Positions 46,201 to 55,303 of a stretch of DNA of 64,000 nucleotides are shown piece by piece. The notes under the pieces are model-generated. The model had not been told where the DNA came from, did not search any database, and saw only the letters and a program-made list of their open reading frames with translations. Made by a program: the position numbers and the translations under genes. The stretch's first letter is position 1, and each line of letters starts with the position of its first letter. The DNA comes from Mastigocoleus testarum BC008 (GTDB taxonomy: Bacteria > Cyanobacteriota > Cyanobacteriia > Cyanobacteriales > Nostocaceae). Location: NCBI RefSeq assembly GCF_001456025.1, contig NZ_LMTZ01000055.1, forward strand, positions 1 through 64,000. Direction: 5' to 3'.

Positions 46201-48636
46201 TTAATTTGGTTTGAGCCGCTCGCGCCAAGAAGTTGTACCTCTTGGTGTCGCTTTCGGACGCGATTTAGGTGCAGCAACAGGTGCTCTTCTTCTCCTTACA
46301 GGAGCCTGTCTGGTACTGCGTCGCAATTTTGACGAACCAGAATTATTTGGGCTTGATGTAGCACCTCTGCGCCGTCTATATCGCCTAACTTGAGAAGAAT
46401 TGCGCCTGACTCTACGTCTAAGTCTGCGTCTTAGAGAGTTTCCACTATTATTGCGACGAGAACTACTTCTTCTCCGACGTCTACGAGAAGACCTTCTTGA
46501 ATTTCTTCCTTCTGAATCTTCATCACCTTTTTTTGGAATCGGACGATTTATAAGTTTTTTTGGTTTAATTGTTTTAGCTTTAATCGAAGATTTTCTTCCT
46601 TTTAATTTTGGTCGAGGAGGGAAATTTTCTATTTTCATCCCCTCAACAACATTTTTCATGAAATCACGCCAAGTGTAAGCTGCTGTGCTGCTACTACCCC
46701 TGGTTGATTTATTGTCATCATTACCTAACCATACCCCTGTAACCATTTGAGGTATGTAGCCAATAAACCATAAATCTCTAACGTCATCCGTAGTACCAGT
46801 TTTACCCGCAACTGGGCGATTATGTAAGCCAGCACTACCACCCGTACCCTGTGTCACAACCCTACGCAACATATGGGTCGTAATAGCTGCACTATCACTA
46901 TCCAAAGCACGTTTGGCATTAAATTTACTTTCGGATTTGGCATTCCAGATTTCTTCGCCCTGACGGTTAAAAATTCGACGAATACCGTGGGGTTCTAAAT
47001 GCAATCCTTTGTTAGCAAAAGTTCCGTAAGCACTAGTTAATTCTAATAAATTTACTTCATTAGACCCCAGTGCTAAAGAATACATGGGCTTCAATTCTGA
47101 TTTTATACCCATGTCACGAGCTAATTTAATTGTGGGTTCAAAGCCAACTTTGAGCATGACTCTGAGTGCGACAATGTTTACTGACTTTGTCAAAGCTTGT
47201 TGCATGGTCATCCAACCCCGATAACCTTTATCAAAGTTCTTCGGTTCGTAACCATCAACAACTATTGGTGCATCTAAATAGCTATCATGAGGATTTTTGC
47301 CGCTAGCGATCGCCGCAGCATAGACAAATCCCTTAAAAGTTGAACCAGGTTGACGCTGTGCTTGGGTAACACGATTAAATTGATTTTTGTCAAAGTCTTT
47401 ACCCCCCACCATCGCCTTAATTTGACCATCGCGGGGATCTATCGCGACCAAGGCTGCTTGTTTAAACCTTTGCCATTTTCCTTCTCTTTTTAAAACTTTT
47501 GTAATAGTTGCTTCGGCAAATTTTTGCCACTTTGGATTAAGAGTCGTTTCTACCGTTAAACCACCAGCTTTAATAATCTCCGGGGAGATAAACTTTGGCA
47601 GTTCTTTATGAATATAACTAGTAAAATAAGGTGCCTGAACTTCCAAACGTTTCGGCTGATTTGGCTTTAGGGCGATTTCATTTTCCAGTGCTGCTTGTTT
47701 CTGAGCCTTAGTAATTACCCCGTCCTCAAACATCCGCTGCAAAACCAAATCGCGCCGCTTTTTCGCAGCTTCGGGATTTTCTATTGGGGAAAATATACTA
47801 GGTGCAGGAGTTAAACCAGCAATTGTTGCTGCTTCTACCAAGGTTAGTTCATCTACTGATTTACTGAAATAAACCCAAGCTGCATCTGCAACCCCATAAG
47901 CACCGGAGCCCAAATAAACTAAATTCAAATAGCGCTCTAAAATCTCATTTTTAGTCAATTCCTCTTCCATATTTTGGGCTAAGCGAAATTCCTTAAGCTT
48001 GCGCCAATAAGTACGTTCTTGCTTGAGGAAAAGAATTCGCGCTAGTTGCTGCGTGATAGTACTTCCACCTTGCAAACTTTCCGAGCGTAAATTATTGTAG
48101 ACTGCGCGGGCTATCCCCTGATAATCTACTCCACCATGTTTCCAAAATCGCCTATCCTCAGAAGCGATAAAAGCTTTTTTCAGAACATCAGGTATTTCTT
48201 CTAAATCTAACTGTTCTCTGGTAGCTTCACCACGTTGCTGTAAGATAGTGCCATCGCCAGCCTTAATAGTTAAAGTTTGTTCTCGAATAACTGCGTTTAA
48301 CTCTGCCTTGTCTGGTAGAGTTTTGTCTATTTCGGAAATCCCACGTTCGACCGCAATTATTCCACCTGCAACACTTAAACCAGCCGCCGCCCAAAACCAG
48401 TAACGACGATAAAATGGTTTGCGAGGACCGCCTGAAATTCTTCCTAATACCCCAGATGAAAAATGTTTAAATCCATAAATTAACTGTTTTGTTTTTTCTA
48501 ATTTTGTTTTTGGTAAGGTATTTTTTTCAGATTGATCGGTTCCTTGAGTATCTTCAGGTGTCAATTCTGGCTTTCCCCTATTCCCATCGTCCGATTTGGT
48601 TGGTTTATGATTCAACCAAGAGTTAAACTTCGGCAC
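46201..48636 (-). CDS. class A penicillin-binding protein (glycosyltransferase-transpeptidase)
   Basis: This 811-residue protein begins at GTG 48636, preceded by GAGGAG. A cytoplasmic charged region is followed by a membrane anchor (about 78-98, YWFWAAAGLSVAGGIIAV). The GT51 transglycosylase domain has EDRRFWKHGGVD and GGSTITQQLARILFL. The transpeptidase has the three active-site motifs SxxK (GSTFKGF), SxN (KSVNIVAL) and KTGT (GKTGTTDD). It polymerises and cross-links peptidoglycan in the periplasm. The last 130 residues are extremely Arg/Ser-rich (RRRRRRSSSRR), a long basic tail that could bind envelope polyanions. Divergent from folK. Confidence 0.95.
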   Translation of the reverse strand: MPKFNSWLNHKPTKSDDGNRGKPELTPEDTQGTDQSEKNTLPKTKLEKTKQLIYGFKHFSSGVLGRISGGPRKPFYRRYWFWAAAGLSVAGGIIAVERGISEIDKTLPDKAELNAVIREQTLTIKAGDGTILQQRGEATREQLDLEEIPDVLKKAFIASEDRRFWKHGGVDYQGIARAVYNNLRSESLQGGSTITQQLARILFLKQERTYWRKLKEFRLAQNMEEELTKNEILERYLNLVYLGSGAYGVADAAWVYFSKSVDELTLVEAATIAGLTPAPSIFSPIENPEAAKKRRDLVLQRMFEDGVITKAQKQAALENEIALKPNQPKRLEVQAPYFTSYIHKELPKFISPEIIKAGGLTVETTLNPKWQKFAEATITKVLKREGKWQRFKQAALVAIDPRDGQIKAMVGGKDFDKNQFNRVTQAQRQPGSTFKGFVYAAAIASGKNPHDSYLDAPIVVDGYEPKNFDKGYRGWMTMQQALTKSVNIVALRVMLKVGFEPTIKLARDMGIKSELKPMYSLALGSNEVNLLELTSAYGTFANKGLHLEPHGIRRIFNRQGEEIWNAKSESKFNAKRALDSDSAAITTHMLRRVVTQGTGGSAGLHNRPVAGKTGTTDDVRDLWFIGYIPQMVTGVWLGNDDNKSTRGSSSTAAYTWRDFMKNVVEGMKIENFPPRPKLKGRKSSIKAKTIKPKKLINRPIPKKGDEDSEGRNSRRSSRRRRRRSSSRRNNSGNSLRRRLRRRVRRNSSQVRRYRRRRGATSSPNNSGSSKLRRSTRQAPVRRRRAPVAAPKSRPKATPRGTTSWRERLKPN

Positions 48637-48894
48637 CTCAACTCCTCGCTTCTAGCAGTTAGTTAATTAACTACCACAAAAAATTATTTAAGATTAACGT
48701 ATCAAGACTGAATTGTTGGGTTTCGCTAGTATAATATCTCGTAAAAATCTAGTGATGTCTACACTTAAAAACCATTTTTTCATAGTTTTTTTATTGTTTC
48801 TTTAAAGTTAAAAGTAAATTATAATACATTGCTTTTAAAGTATCTAAAGGTAGTAAAATATTATCATTCCCTAGGAAAAATCTGGTAAATTCAG

Positions 48895-49404
48895 TTGTCA
48901 CATCAGGCAAATATTTCAGCAAGTAAAGTTGCGATTGCACTTGGAAGCAATTTGGGAGATTCAATTGCAACTTTGGAAGCTGCGATTAAAGCTCTAGAAA
49001 GAACGCCAGGGATTGAGATTGTTATTGTATCTAGCTGGTATCAAACCAAAGCGATTGGTCCTTCACAGCCGGATTACATAAATGGCTGTGTTTCAATCCT
49101 AACAGAACAAGAACCACATTCGCTTTTGCAAATATTGTTAGAAATAGAAAGAGAGTTTGGACGTATTCGCCAGGAAAGATGGGGACCTCGTACCTTAGAT
49201 CTAGATTTGTTATTATACGATGACTTAATATTAGAAACTGCAACCCTTCAAATACCCCATCCCAGAATTCAAGAAAGAGCTTTTGTACTTGTTCCCCTAG
49301 CGGAAATTGAACCAAACTGGGTAGAGCCGGTTTCTGGAAAAATGATTCAAGAACTAGTTAAAGTTGTGGACTGTACTAGTGTAAATTTAATAGGGAATGG
49401 ATAA
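48895..49404 (+). CDS. folK: 2-amino-4-hydroxy-6-hydroxymethyldihydropteridine diphosphokinase
   Basis: This 169-residue HPPK transfers pyrophosphate from ATP to the pterin in folate biosynthesis. The signature motifs are GSNLGD (residues 17-22) and GPRTLDLDLLLYDD (about 95-108), with PHPRIQERAFVLVPLAEIEP following. The only plausible start is TTG at 48895, since no ATG precedes VAIALGSNLGD in frame; the short N-terminal extension is normal. The Nudix gene begins 55 bp downstream, so the two probably share a transcript. Confidence 0.95.
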   Translation: MSHQANISASKVAIALGSNLGDSIATLEAAIKALERTPGIEIVIVSSWYQTKAIGPSQPDYINGCVSILTEQEPHSLLQILLEIEREFGRIRQERWGPRTLDLDLLLYDDLILETATLQIPHPRIQERAFVLVPLAEIEPNWVEPVSGKMIQELVKVVDCTSVNLIGNG

Positions 49405-49459
49405 ATTTGTAACTTATTGAAGGAACTAAGCTCGGAAGTTTTAACAATCTATTTTACAA

Positions 49460-50035
49460 ATGGTTTGCGTAATTTCAGAATCAAAGTTTATGCCATTAGG
49501 TAGAGAAGTACCGCAATTACTTAAAAAACGTTTGTTTTACACTGGACGCAAGTTTAACTTTGAAGTTAATCGCTTACGTTTACCCAATAAAGCTGAAGGT
49601 GAGTGGGAGTGCATACGCCATCCCGGAGGTGCATTAGCTATACCTGTAACACCAGAAGGTAAATTAGTTTTAGTGCGCCAATACCGTTTTGCAGTCAGCG
49701 GTAGGTTACTGGAATTTCCTGCAGGTACTGTAGAAATAGATGAGAACCCCCTAGAGACAGTAGAACGGGAAATACAAGAGGAAATAGGTTACAAAGCCCA
49801 TGAATGGCAAAAAATAGGCGAATTCTTCCTTGCTCCTGGTTACTCTGATGAAATCATCTACACATTTTTAGCAAAAGGTTTAGAAAAATTGGAACAACCA
49901 CCAATTCAAGATGCAGATGAAGATATAGAGGTCGTCTTCTTCACATCCTCAGAACTAGAACAAGCAATTATGGACGGTGAACTCGTGGATTCAAAATCTA
50001 TTTCTAGCTTTTTCTTAGCTCGTCACCTTTTGTAA
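49460..50035 (+). CDS. Nudix hydrolase, ADP-ribose pyrophosphatase type
   Basis: The 191-residue protein has a perfect Nudix box from Gly89 to Tyr111 (G-x5-E-x7-REIQEEIGY), with Glu107/Glu108 as metal ligands. The upstream block GGALAIPVTPEGKLVLVRQY and the phrase RLLEFPAGTVE are typical of the ADP-ribose/NDP-sugar pyrophosphatase branch. It probably hydrolyses ADP-ribose to AMP and ribose-5-phosphate; substrate is inferred. The ATG at 49460 is used, though an internal Met at residue 11 is possible. It follows folK on the same strand. Confidence 0.9.
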   Translation: MVCVISESKFMPLGREVPQLLKKRLFYTGRKFNFEVNRLRLPNKAEGEWECIRHPGGALAIPVTPEGKLVLVRQYRFAVSGRLLEFPAGTVEIDENPLETVEREIQEEIGYKAHEWQKIGEFFLAPGYSDEIIYTFLAKGLEKLEQPPIQDADEDIEVVFFTSSELEQAIMDGELVDSKSISSFFLARHLL

Positions 50036-50162
50036 AGATTACCCAAACTGAGACAAAATTAGATAGCTTAAGTATTGTGGGAAAAGATTAATCAAAATAA
50101 AAAAACTAATGAGCTACAATCTCTCAAACAGTAGCTCTTAAGTCTTATTAATTATTTTTAAA

Positions 50163-50234
50163 CTCCCCAGGTAGGATTCGAACCTACGACCAATCGGTTA
50201 ACAGCCGACCGCTCTACCGCTGAGCTACTGAGGA
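50163..50234 (-). tRNA. tRNA-Asn (anticodon GUU)
   Basis: The minus strand folds as a 72-nt tRNA: acceptor stem TCCTCAG / CTGGGGA with one G-T wobble, D arm from TAGCTCAGCGGTAGAGC, anticodon arm CGGCTGTTAACCG with GTT, and T arm GTAGGTTCGAATCCTAC, with discriminator G. No CCA is encoded. A T-rich tract follows on the minus strand. Confidence 0.97.
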
Positions 50235-50539
50235 TTACGAGTTCTAATAGTAGAGTAAATTTTAGGATTTGGCAAGGGTTTTGAAAAATTTTTTTTTATT
50301 CGATCTGTGGCTGCTCAAATCCCAAGATTTTAAGTATTACTAATGAACTCGCTAATTCTAGATTAGAACGCAAAAATTCCACACACATAACGAAATCTTG
50401 AATCGAAATCTCCAAACTGAAATTCCTAAGACTAAACTTCTAAACTGAAATCTCTAGCTGACATCTCTAGTTGACATCTCCAGTTGACATCTCTAAAAAT
50501 TCCCTGCTTGGTGATATGCAGTTGGGAATTAATTCAGAG
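50235..50539. repeat. intergenic region with a 13-bp tandem repeat
   Basis: Four direct units of TGACATCTCTAGT (first and last diverged) lie at 50446-50497, with degenerate related motifs before them from about 50385. No gene is seen. The region lies downstream of the minus-strand NYN gene and upstream of the tRNA. Confidence 0.75.
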
Positions 50540-51091
50540 CTATCCCAAGCCCATTCGTAGTTCAGCTAAACGTTGACGTGCTTTCGCATCGATTGAGCTA
50601 GCCAGAAACCTACTGCTAGGACGTTTTTGTGATTTATACTTCTTGCGGATACGACAAATGTTGGACTGCACTTCATGACACAATTGTTGTGCAGAGAGCC
50701 ATTGTGCACCATATCCCTGTACCATCAATTGCTGTGCCCGGTCAGATGTTGCAACAACCACACGAGAAATCAGCGCTTGAGCCACCCGGTCACGCAAAGA
50801 TGCGCAAAGTTTTTCTATATAAGTGTCTGCCGTTTGTCCGAAATCAGTATAATAAACGGACATATAGTGATTAATTACTTGTTTATTGCTAGGTGTATTT
50901 TGATAATGGGCATCAAACACTACTTCTGTATGGTAACCCTCAAAAGCACTGTAGCCGGTTAGAGTTTCTACAAGTTCGATTCGAGCTGCTTCTAGTCCTG
51001 CCGTGTCACGGGTTTTTTTCAGGCAAGACCAAGCTCCGATGATATTGTAGCCATCCACTAATAGAATGGCCTTGTGCGAGGTAGAGGACAT
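50540..51091 (-). CDS. NYN-domain endoribonuclease, YacP/Rae1 family
   Basis: The 183-residue protein begins AILLVDGYNIIGAW, the first metal-binding aspartate motif of the NYN/PIN-like fold. This is followed by TEVVFDAHYQN, YTDFGQTADTYIEKL (acidic active-site residues) and VVVATSDRAQQLMVQGYGAQW. YacP relatives include Bacillus Rae1, a ribosome-associated mRNA-cleaving enzyme. A similar RNA-decay role in the cytoplasm is likely but inferred. The C-terminus is basic. It is monocistronic, with the tRNA-Asn gene downstream on the same strand. Confidence 0.88.
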   Translation of the reverse strand: MSSTSHKAILLVDGYNIIGAWSCLKKTRDTAGLEAARIELVETLTGYSAFEGYHTEVVFDAHYQNTPSNKQVINHYMSVYYTDFGQTADTYIEKLCASLRDRVAQALISRVVVATSDRAQQLMVQGYGAQWLSAQQLCHEVQSNICRIRKKYKSQKRPSSRFLASSIDAKARQRLAELRMGLG

Positions 51092-51933
51092 GGTTTTGAA
51101 TCACAATTTCTAAGGTAAGCAAAATTCGTTCATAATTTTTATAGTAGTCTAAGCAATGCTTGTAACACTAATGTTACAAACTGAAAAAATGATTTTGCCT
51201 TATTAATCTTCGGATTTGAGGAGCGAAAGGTTAATTGAGAGACTTATAGTATAAAGTTATTTTTATTAATTAAGTATCCATTACTACAAATCAACATTTA
51301 CCGAACTATGCTATTTTTTACCAATTACTTTGAACTGAAATAATAAGTAATGAGTAATGAGTAATGAGTAATAAGTAATAAGTAATGAGTAATAAGTGAT
51401 TTTAGACCAAGCTTGTAGCTAGGATGGCGTAACAGGTATTACGTGATGTTATACCAAATCCGATTTTTAAAACCCCTTTATATTTTTTGGGATTCCCCCC
51501 CACACTTCCCACACCTCCCACACTTCCCCCTCTCATTCTAAAAAGGGGTAATTAACCCGGACTCAGTATTAATCGTAGTTTGGGACAACAAAAATCTCAA
51601 AGTCCCAAATTATTGGGGACCTAGAACTCATTGCTATATGTTCTCGTTTGCCCAAATACTAATAGAGACGACTTATAGAATCGCCTCGGGAAAAATATTG
51701 GTCTGTGGAGATGGGCTTAAAATAAATCAAAAAATAAATAAAAACTGCCATACACCGTACAATTATGAGCAGTTCAATAAAAACGTAGTGACCGTAACTA
51801 ATATTGCTACATTATAAGAATAATTACTCAACCTACATATTCTGTAGCGTATTATGTTTGCTATACGTATATTAACTGTAAACTTTGCAGCTAGAAACCT
51901 TGCTTTAGTTAACAACTGTTAACAATTGACTAA
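51092..51933. other. 842-bp intergenic region with tandem heptamers and a dispersed element
   Basis: It contains a run of about eight GTAATGA/GTAATAA heptamers (about 51341-51399) and the inverted copy of the dispersed element (51479-51570). The rest is AT-rich with no credible open frame. Confidence 0.7.
51479..51570 (-). repeat. dispersed 90-110-bp element, copy 2 (inverted)
   Basis: Read on the minus strand it starts AATACTGAGTCCGGGTTAAT and runs through TACCCCTTTTTAGAATGAGA, GTGTGGGAGGTGTGGGAAGT and CCCAAAAAATATA. It is collinear with copy 1 at 45942-46053, which has two additional GTGGGAAGT-type units. It is flanked on the other side by ATACCAAATCCGATTT, a common cyanobacterial intergenic phrase. 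Confidence 0.82.
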
Positions 51934-52611
51934 TTAAGACTTATTCCCTTCAAGATTCATTAACCGCTTTTTAAGCCGCTGAGGATCTCCTTGGTCGACC
52001 AAAGCACCCTTTTCCAGTAAAAAAGCACCGTCACAATAATTTAGTTCATCCAAGCGATGGGTTACCCATAAAGCAGCAATTCCACGACTTTTAACTAAAC
52101 TGCGCACAGACGAAACCAATTCAACTTGGCTATCTGGATCGAGTAAGGCTGTTGGTTCGTCCAATAATAAAACAGAACAATGTCGAGCCAAAGCACCAGC
52201 GATCGCTACTCTTTGTTTCTGTCCTCCACTTAAAGCGTAAATGGGACGGCGTTGCAAAGATAGTAAGTTTACAGCAGATAATGCTTCTTCTACCCTTTTC
52301 TTGATTGTAGCTGGCGATAACTTTTCTTCAACCAACCCAAACGCCACATCCGCCCCAACACTTGGCATCACCAATTGATGGTCGGGATTTTGAAACACAA
52401 AGCCAACGGGATGTAAAATCCCAATCTCACCCGAATGAGGTGCTAAAAGTCCAGCTAACAGTCTTAGTAGAGTTGATTTACCACTACCGTTAATACCCAA
52501 AAGCATCCAAAATTCTCCCCGGGGTATTTCCAGAGAACAAGATCTAATTGCTGTTTCTCCCGATGGCCAGTGAAAATTTAATTCCCTAACCTTAATGGCT
52601 AATTGCCCCAT
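51934..52611 (-). CDS. ECF/cobalt-type ABC transporter ATP-binding protein
   Basis: This 225-residue single ABC domain has Walker A GINGSGKST (about 39-47), Q-loop VFQNPDHQLVMPSV, signature LSGGQKQRVAIA, Walker B SVLLLDEPTALLD, and H-loop WVTHRLDEL. The QNPDHQLV form is typical of energy-coupling-factor ATPases (CbiO/EcfA), which power vitamin or metal uptake with a separate EcfT and S component; neither is in the window. It lies 18 bp behind a small gene on the same strand, so the two form an operon. Confidence 0.88.
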   Translation of the reverse strand: MGQLAIKVRELNFHWPSGETAIRSCSLEIPRGEFWMLLGINGSGKSTLLRLLAGLLAPHSGEIGILHPVGFVFQNPDHQLVMPSVGADVAFGLVEEKLSPATIKKRVEEALSAVNLLSLQRRPIYALSGGQKQRVAIAGALARHCSVLLLDEPTALLDPDSQVELVSSVRSLVKSRGIAALWVTHRLDELNYCDGAFLLEKGALVDQGDPQRLKKRLMNLEGNKS

Positions 52612-52629
52612 TTGTATTTCACCAGATTA

Positions 52630-52902
52630 TTACTCAGAAGTGAGTGCGAAGAAACCAGGCTGTCTGCCAGCAGCAGCACCAGAACCTTCTTTGCGGGTCA
52701 TTTGTACGCCAGAAATTTCACTGCTGCGGATGGCAACTTTTTTTTCTTGCTTACCTTCGCTTTTGGCTTCTAGAATTTCTGGCTTGCCAGAGTTCATCGC
52801 TGTCAGAATTTCTTGGAATAAAGCTTCAGCGTCTTCTTCTGACTTGCGTTCCAGGGATACTGGGAATGGAACATTTCTTAAGGTTAAGTCGATGGTAAAC
52901 AT
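52630..52902 (-). CDS. conserved-looking small cyanobacterial protein upstream of the ECF ATPase
   Basis: The 90-residue protein (ATG 52902; an in-frame TTG lies five codons earlier) begins MFTIDLTLRNVPFPVSLERK. It continues with an acidic helix (EEDAEALFQEILTAMNSG) and a charged middle, and ends with a Gly/Ala-rich stretch (EGSGAAAGRQPGFFALTSE). No known domain is recognised. The tight 18-bp spacing to the ATPase gene suggests co-transcription. The first strand-helix portion looks like a compact folded domain with a flexible tail. Confidence 0.7.
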   Translation of the reverse strand: MFTIDLTLRNVPFPVSLERKSEEDAEALFQEILTAMNSGKPEILEAKSEGKQEKKVAIRSSEISGVQMTRKEGSGAAAGRQPGFFALTSE

Positions 52903-53156
52903 AAACGCTTGGTTCAAATTTGACTAGTTGAATTATTCTAGCGTTAGCCGGCTCATTGTAGCGGCCAATTATTGTGTTCTTCCAGCATTTATGAATACGA
53001 ATAATCCTAAAAATAATATTTTCTTTAAATTCTTCGTATTCTTTGCCCAGACTGAGATACTGGAAATTAAAGGGCAGACAAATTAAAAACCTGATTGAAA
53101 AAAATAGGGATTTGCACCTAGAATAGATGAGAGAAAGTAAAAAAATGTAAACTAGA

Positions 53157-53183
53157 TTGACAATCTGGTTAACATCCTAATCT
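53157..53183 (+). promoter_or_regulatory. candidate psbD promoter
   Basis: TTGACA at 53157 and TAATCT at 53178 are separated by 15 bp, followed by about 85 bp of leader before the ATG. The spacing is slightly short and the -10 box imperfect, so this is a tentative call. Confidence 0.35.
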
Positions 53184-53272
53184 TTAAATTAAGGCAGTTA
53201 ATAATTAAATACTTGTCTGAGATTAGGGAAAACCCGTAATTATAAATATCTGAATTTGGAGATTTACGCGAT

Positions 53273-54331
53273 ATGACTATCGCAGTTGGACGTGCCCCCG
53301 CGCAAAGAGGGTGGTTTGACGTCGTAGATGACTGGTTAAAGCGAGATAGATTCGTCTTTGTTGGTTGGTCGGGATTACTACTATTCCCTTGCGCTTACTT
53401 AGCATTAGGTGGATGGTTGACAGGGACAACCTTTGTTACATCTTGGTACACCCACGGTTTGGCATCATCTTATTTGGAAGGATGTAACTTTTTAACCGTA
53501 GCAGTATCTACTCCCGCAGACAGCATGGGACATTCCCTATTGTTGTTGTGGGGACCAGAAGCTCAAGGAGATTTCACTCGTTGGTGTCAATTGGGCGGTT
53601 TATGGAGTTTCGTCGCTTTACATGGAGCTTTCGGTTTAATTGGCTTCATGTTGAGACAATTTGAAATTGCTCGCCTAGTAGGGATTCGTCCTTACAATGC
53701 CATTGCATTTTCCGCACCAATTGCTGTATTTGTCAGCGTCTTCTTGATGTATCCCTTGGGTCAGTCTTCCTGGTTCTTTGCCCCAAGCTTCGGCGTAGCA
53801 GCAATCTTCCGTTTCTTACTATTCTTACAAGGTTTCCACAACTGGACACTTAACCCCTTCCACATGATGGGAGTAGCAGGTGTACTAGGTGGAGCGTTAC
53901 TCTGTGCGATTCACGGTGCAACAGTAGAAAACACCTTGTTTGAAGACGGTGAAGGATCTAACACTTTCCGTGCTTTTGAACCAACCCAAGCAGAAGAAAC
54001 CTACTCAATGGTGACAGCAAACCGTTTCTGGTCTCAGATTTTCGGTATTGCTTTCTCCAACAAACGTTGGTTGCACTTCTTCATGCTGTTTGTTCCAGTA
54101 ACAGGTTTGTGGATGAGTGCGGTAGGGATTGTAGGCTTGGCATTGAACCTACGGGCATACGACTTCGTATCCCAGGAACTTCGAGCAGCAGAAGATCCTG
54201 AATTTGAAACGTTTTATACCAAAAACATTTTGTTGAACGAGGGTATCCGTGCTTGGATGGCTCCTCAAGATCAGCCCCACCAGCAATTTGTATTTCCAGA
54301 AGAGGTTCTACCTCGTGGTAACGCTCTGTAA
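53273..54331 (+). CDS. psbD: photosystem II D2 protein, stand-alone copy
   Basis: The 352-residue protein is a full-length D2, starting [20 protein letters not shown] and ending [10 protein letters not shown]. Five transmembrane helices and the usual ligand segments are present, including [20 protein letters not shown] (His of P680), and [11 protein letters not shown] (non-haem iron His). It binds the PSII reaction-centre cofactors and QA in the thylakoid membrane. In cyanobacteria one psbD copy normally overlaps psbC; here a terminator follows within 40 bp and psbC is absent, so this is probably the second, monocistronic psbD (psbDII type), which in studied species is high-light induced. Its sequence looks like a standard D2, not a far-red paralogue. 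Confidence 0.96.
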   Translation: MTIAVGRAPAQRGWFDVVDDWLKRDRFVFVGWSGLLLFPCAYLALGGWLTGTTFVTSWYTHGLASSYLEGCNFLTVAVSTPADSMGHSLLLLWGPEAQGDFTRWCQLGGLWSFVALHGAFGLIGFMLRQFEIARLVGIRPYNAIAFSAPIAVFVSVFLMYPLGQSSWFFAPSFGVAAIFRFLLFLQGFHNWTLNPFHMMGVAGVLGGALLCAIHGATVENTLFEDGEGSNTFRAFEPTQAEETYSMVTANRFWSQIFGIAFSNKRWLHFFMLFVPVTGLWMSAVGIVGLALNLRAYDFVSQELRAAEDPEFETFYTKNILLNEGIRAWMAPQDQPHQQFVFPEEVLPRGNAL

Positions 54332-54366
54332 TTAAGAATATTCTTTAGCGTTAATTAGTAACCTTA

Positions 54367-54395
54367 CCCCTGTCCTTCTCGGTCAGGGGTTTTTT
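54367..54395 (+). terminator. rho-independent terminator of psbD
   Basis: Stem CCCCTGTCC / GGTCAGGGG with one mismatch and a short TTCTC loop, followed by TTTTTTC, 35 bp after the psbD stop. Confidence 0.92.
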
Positions 54396-55069
54396 CTATT
54401 GGGTTTCAAGTCAAATCAGTACCTAGGGTTTGCTGTTTGCAGCTTACCGATTCCTTCCTTAGGGAATGAACGGCGAGCGTTAACCCCTAAACCCTAAAGG
54501 GTGTGTCTCAACCTGTAGCGTACGTCAGCTGAAAAAAAGTCTTTTGGTGAAGTTAAGGAACAGCGAAAAGTACGACTACCCCACGCTTTTTCTAAGCGCT
54601 ATTCGGCGGCGCAGCCACCCCGCAGGGTGGAAATGCTATTTTTGGATGCAGCAAGCTGTATGACTACGTCACGCAATACCTATAGCTGCGCTACCTACGG
54701 ATCCGGTACGCTACGCTAGCAACGCTAACATCCGTAGGATGCGTACTAACACCTCTGGTACCCCTCACATCCACAGGCTGTTTACTAACACGGTAGGTGC
54801 CTGCAAGCAAGACAGAGAATGGAGAACATTTTCACGCTTACTTTTCCAGTTTTTCCAACCAGAAAAATTTTGTTTGCAAGCTTTTCAAGTATCTTACCCC
54901 TATTCACTTGCACTTTTTCCTTGCCAATGGCAATGCCAACCTGAAGTTATTTCGGTAAACCGAACTATCTTGACTAGTCGTTAAGCAAAAATATGTTATA
55001 TTCAGGAAGGAAAAGCAAAAGTTAATTTAATTGACTTTGCAATTAGAGATTAAGTCCGCTTAGGCAAAA
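54396..55069. other. gene-free region with small palindromic inserts
   Basis: No credible gene is seen. Small GC-rich palindromic repeats occur, for example CCTACGGATCCGG near 54693 with its inverted partner ATCCGTAGGATGCG near 54731, and TCGGCGGCGCAGCCACCCCG near 54603. An 81-codon frame at 54739-54984 starts inside one of these repeats and is not believed. The segment 54980-55060 directly precedes the structured RNA candidate and may hold its promoter. Confidence 0.5.
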
Positions 55070-55303
55070 AGGAGGTGATGCCCATGCAAGATAGTAGTAT
55101 AAGCATGGGTCCTCAAGTTGCAGTAGGCCGGCTGTGCGCCGGGGCTGTTCTCTAAGATTAACCTAAGTCTCTTTGAGACACTAGTTAATCTCAAGTAGCT
55201 AGGTTCGCTTGGAGATCCTTCCGGCAGTCTGGTTGCAACTTGAAGACCCGCTAGACCGCTCTTATCTAGGCTCCTTAGCCTATCATAAGAGCGGATAGTT
55301 TTT
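55070..55303 (+). ncRNA. structured non-coding RNA with intrinsic terminator, HEARO/omega-RNA-like candidate
   Basis: Several helices are visible: CCCATGC/GCATGGG (55081-55087 with 55103-55109); a 10-bp long-range stem TCAAGTTGCA/TGCAACTTGA (55113-55122 with 55234-55243) enclosing a junction; inside it CCGGC/GCCGG (55128-55132 with 55138-55142) and AGATTAAC/GTTAATCT with inner GTCTC/GAGAC (55155-55191); then a terminator-like stem CCGCTCTTAT/ATAAGAGCGG (55256-55265 with 55285-55294) with inner AGGCT/AGCCT, followed by ATAGTTTTTA. Sequence blocks such as GCAACTTGAAGACC resemble what I remember of HEARO RNAs, the guide-RNA scaffolds of IscB/IsrB nucleases. No nuclease frame follows, so it would be a solitary copy. 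That it is a structured RNA is well supported; the family name is tentative. Confidence 0.7.

Noticed and set aside
53273..54331. psbD as a far-red-light (chlorophyll f) paralogue
   Set aside because: The protein looks like a standard D2, and none of the other far-red cluster genes is nearby.
54739..54984. 81-codon frame downstream of psbD
   Set aside because: It starts inside a palindromic repeat and has no domain-like pattern.
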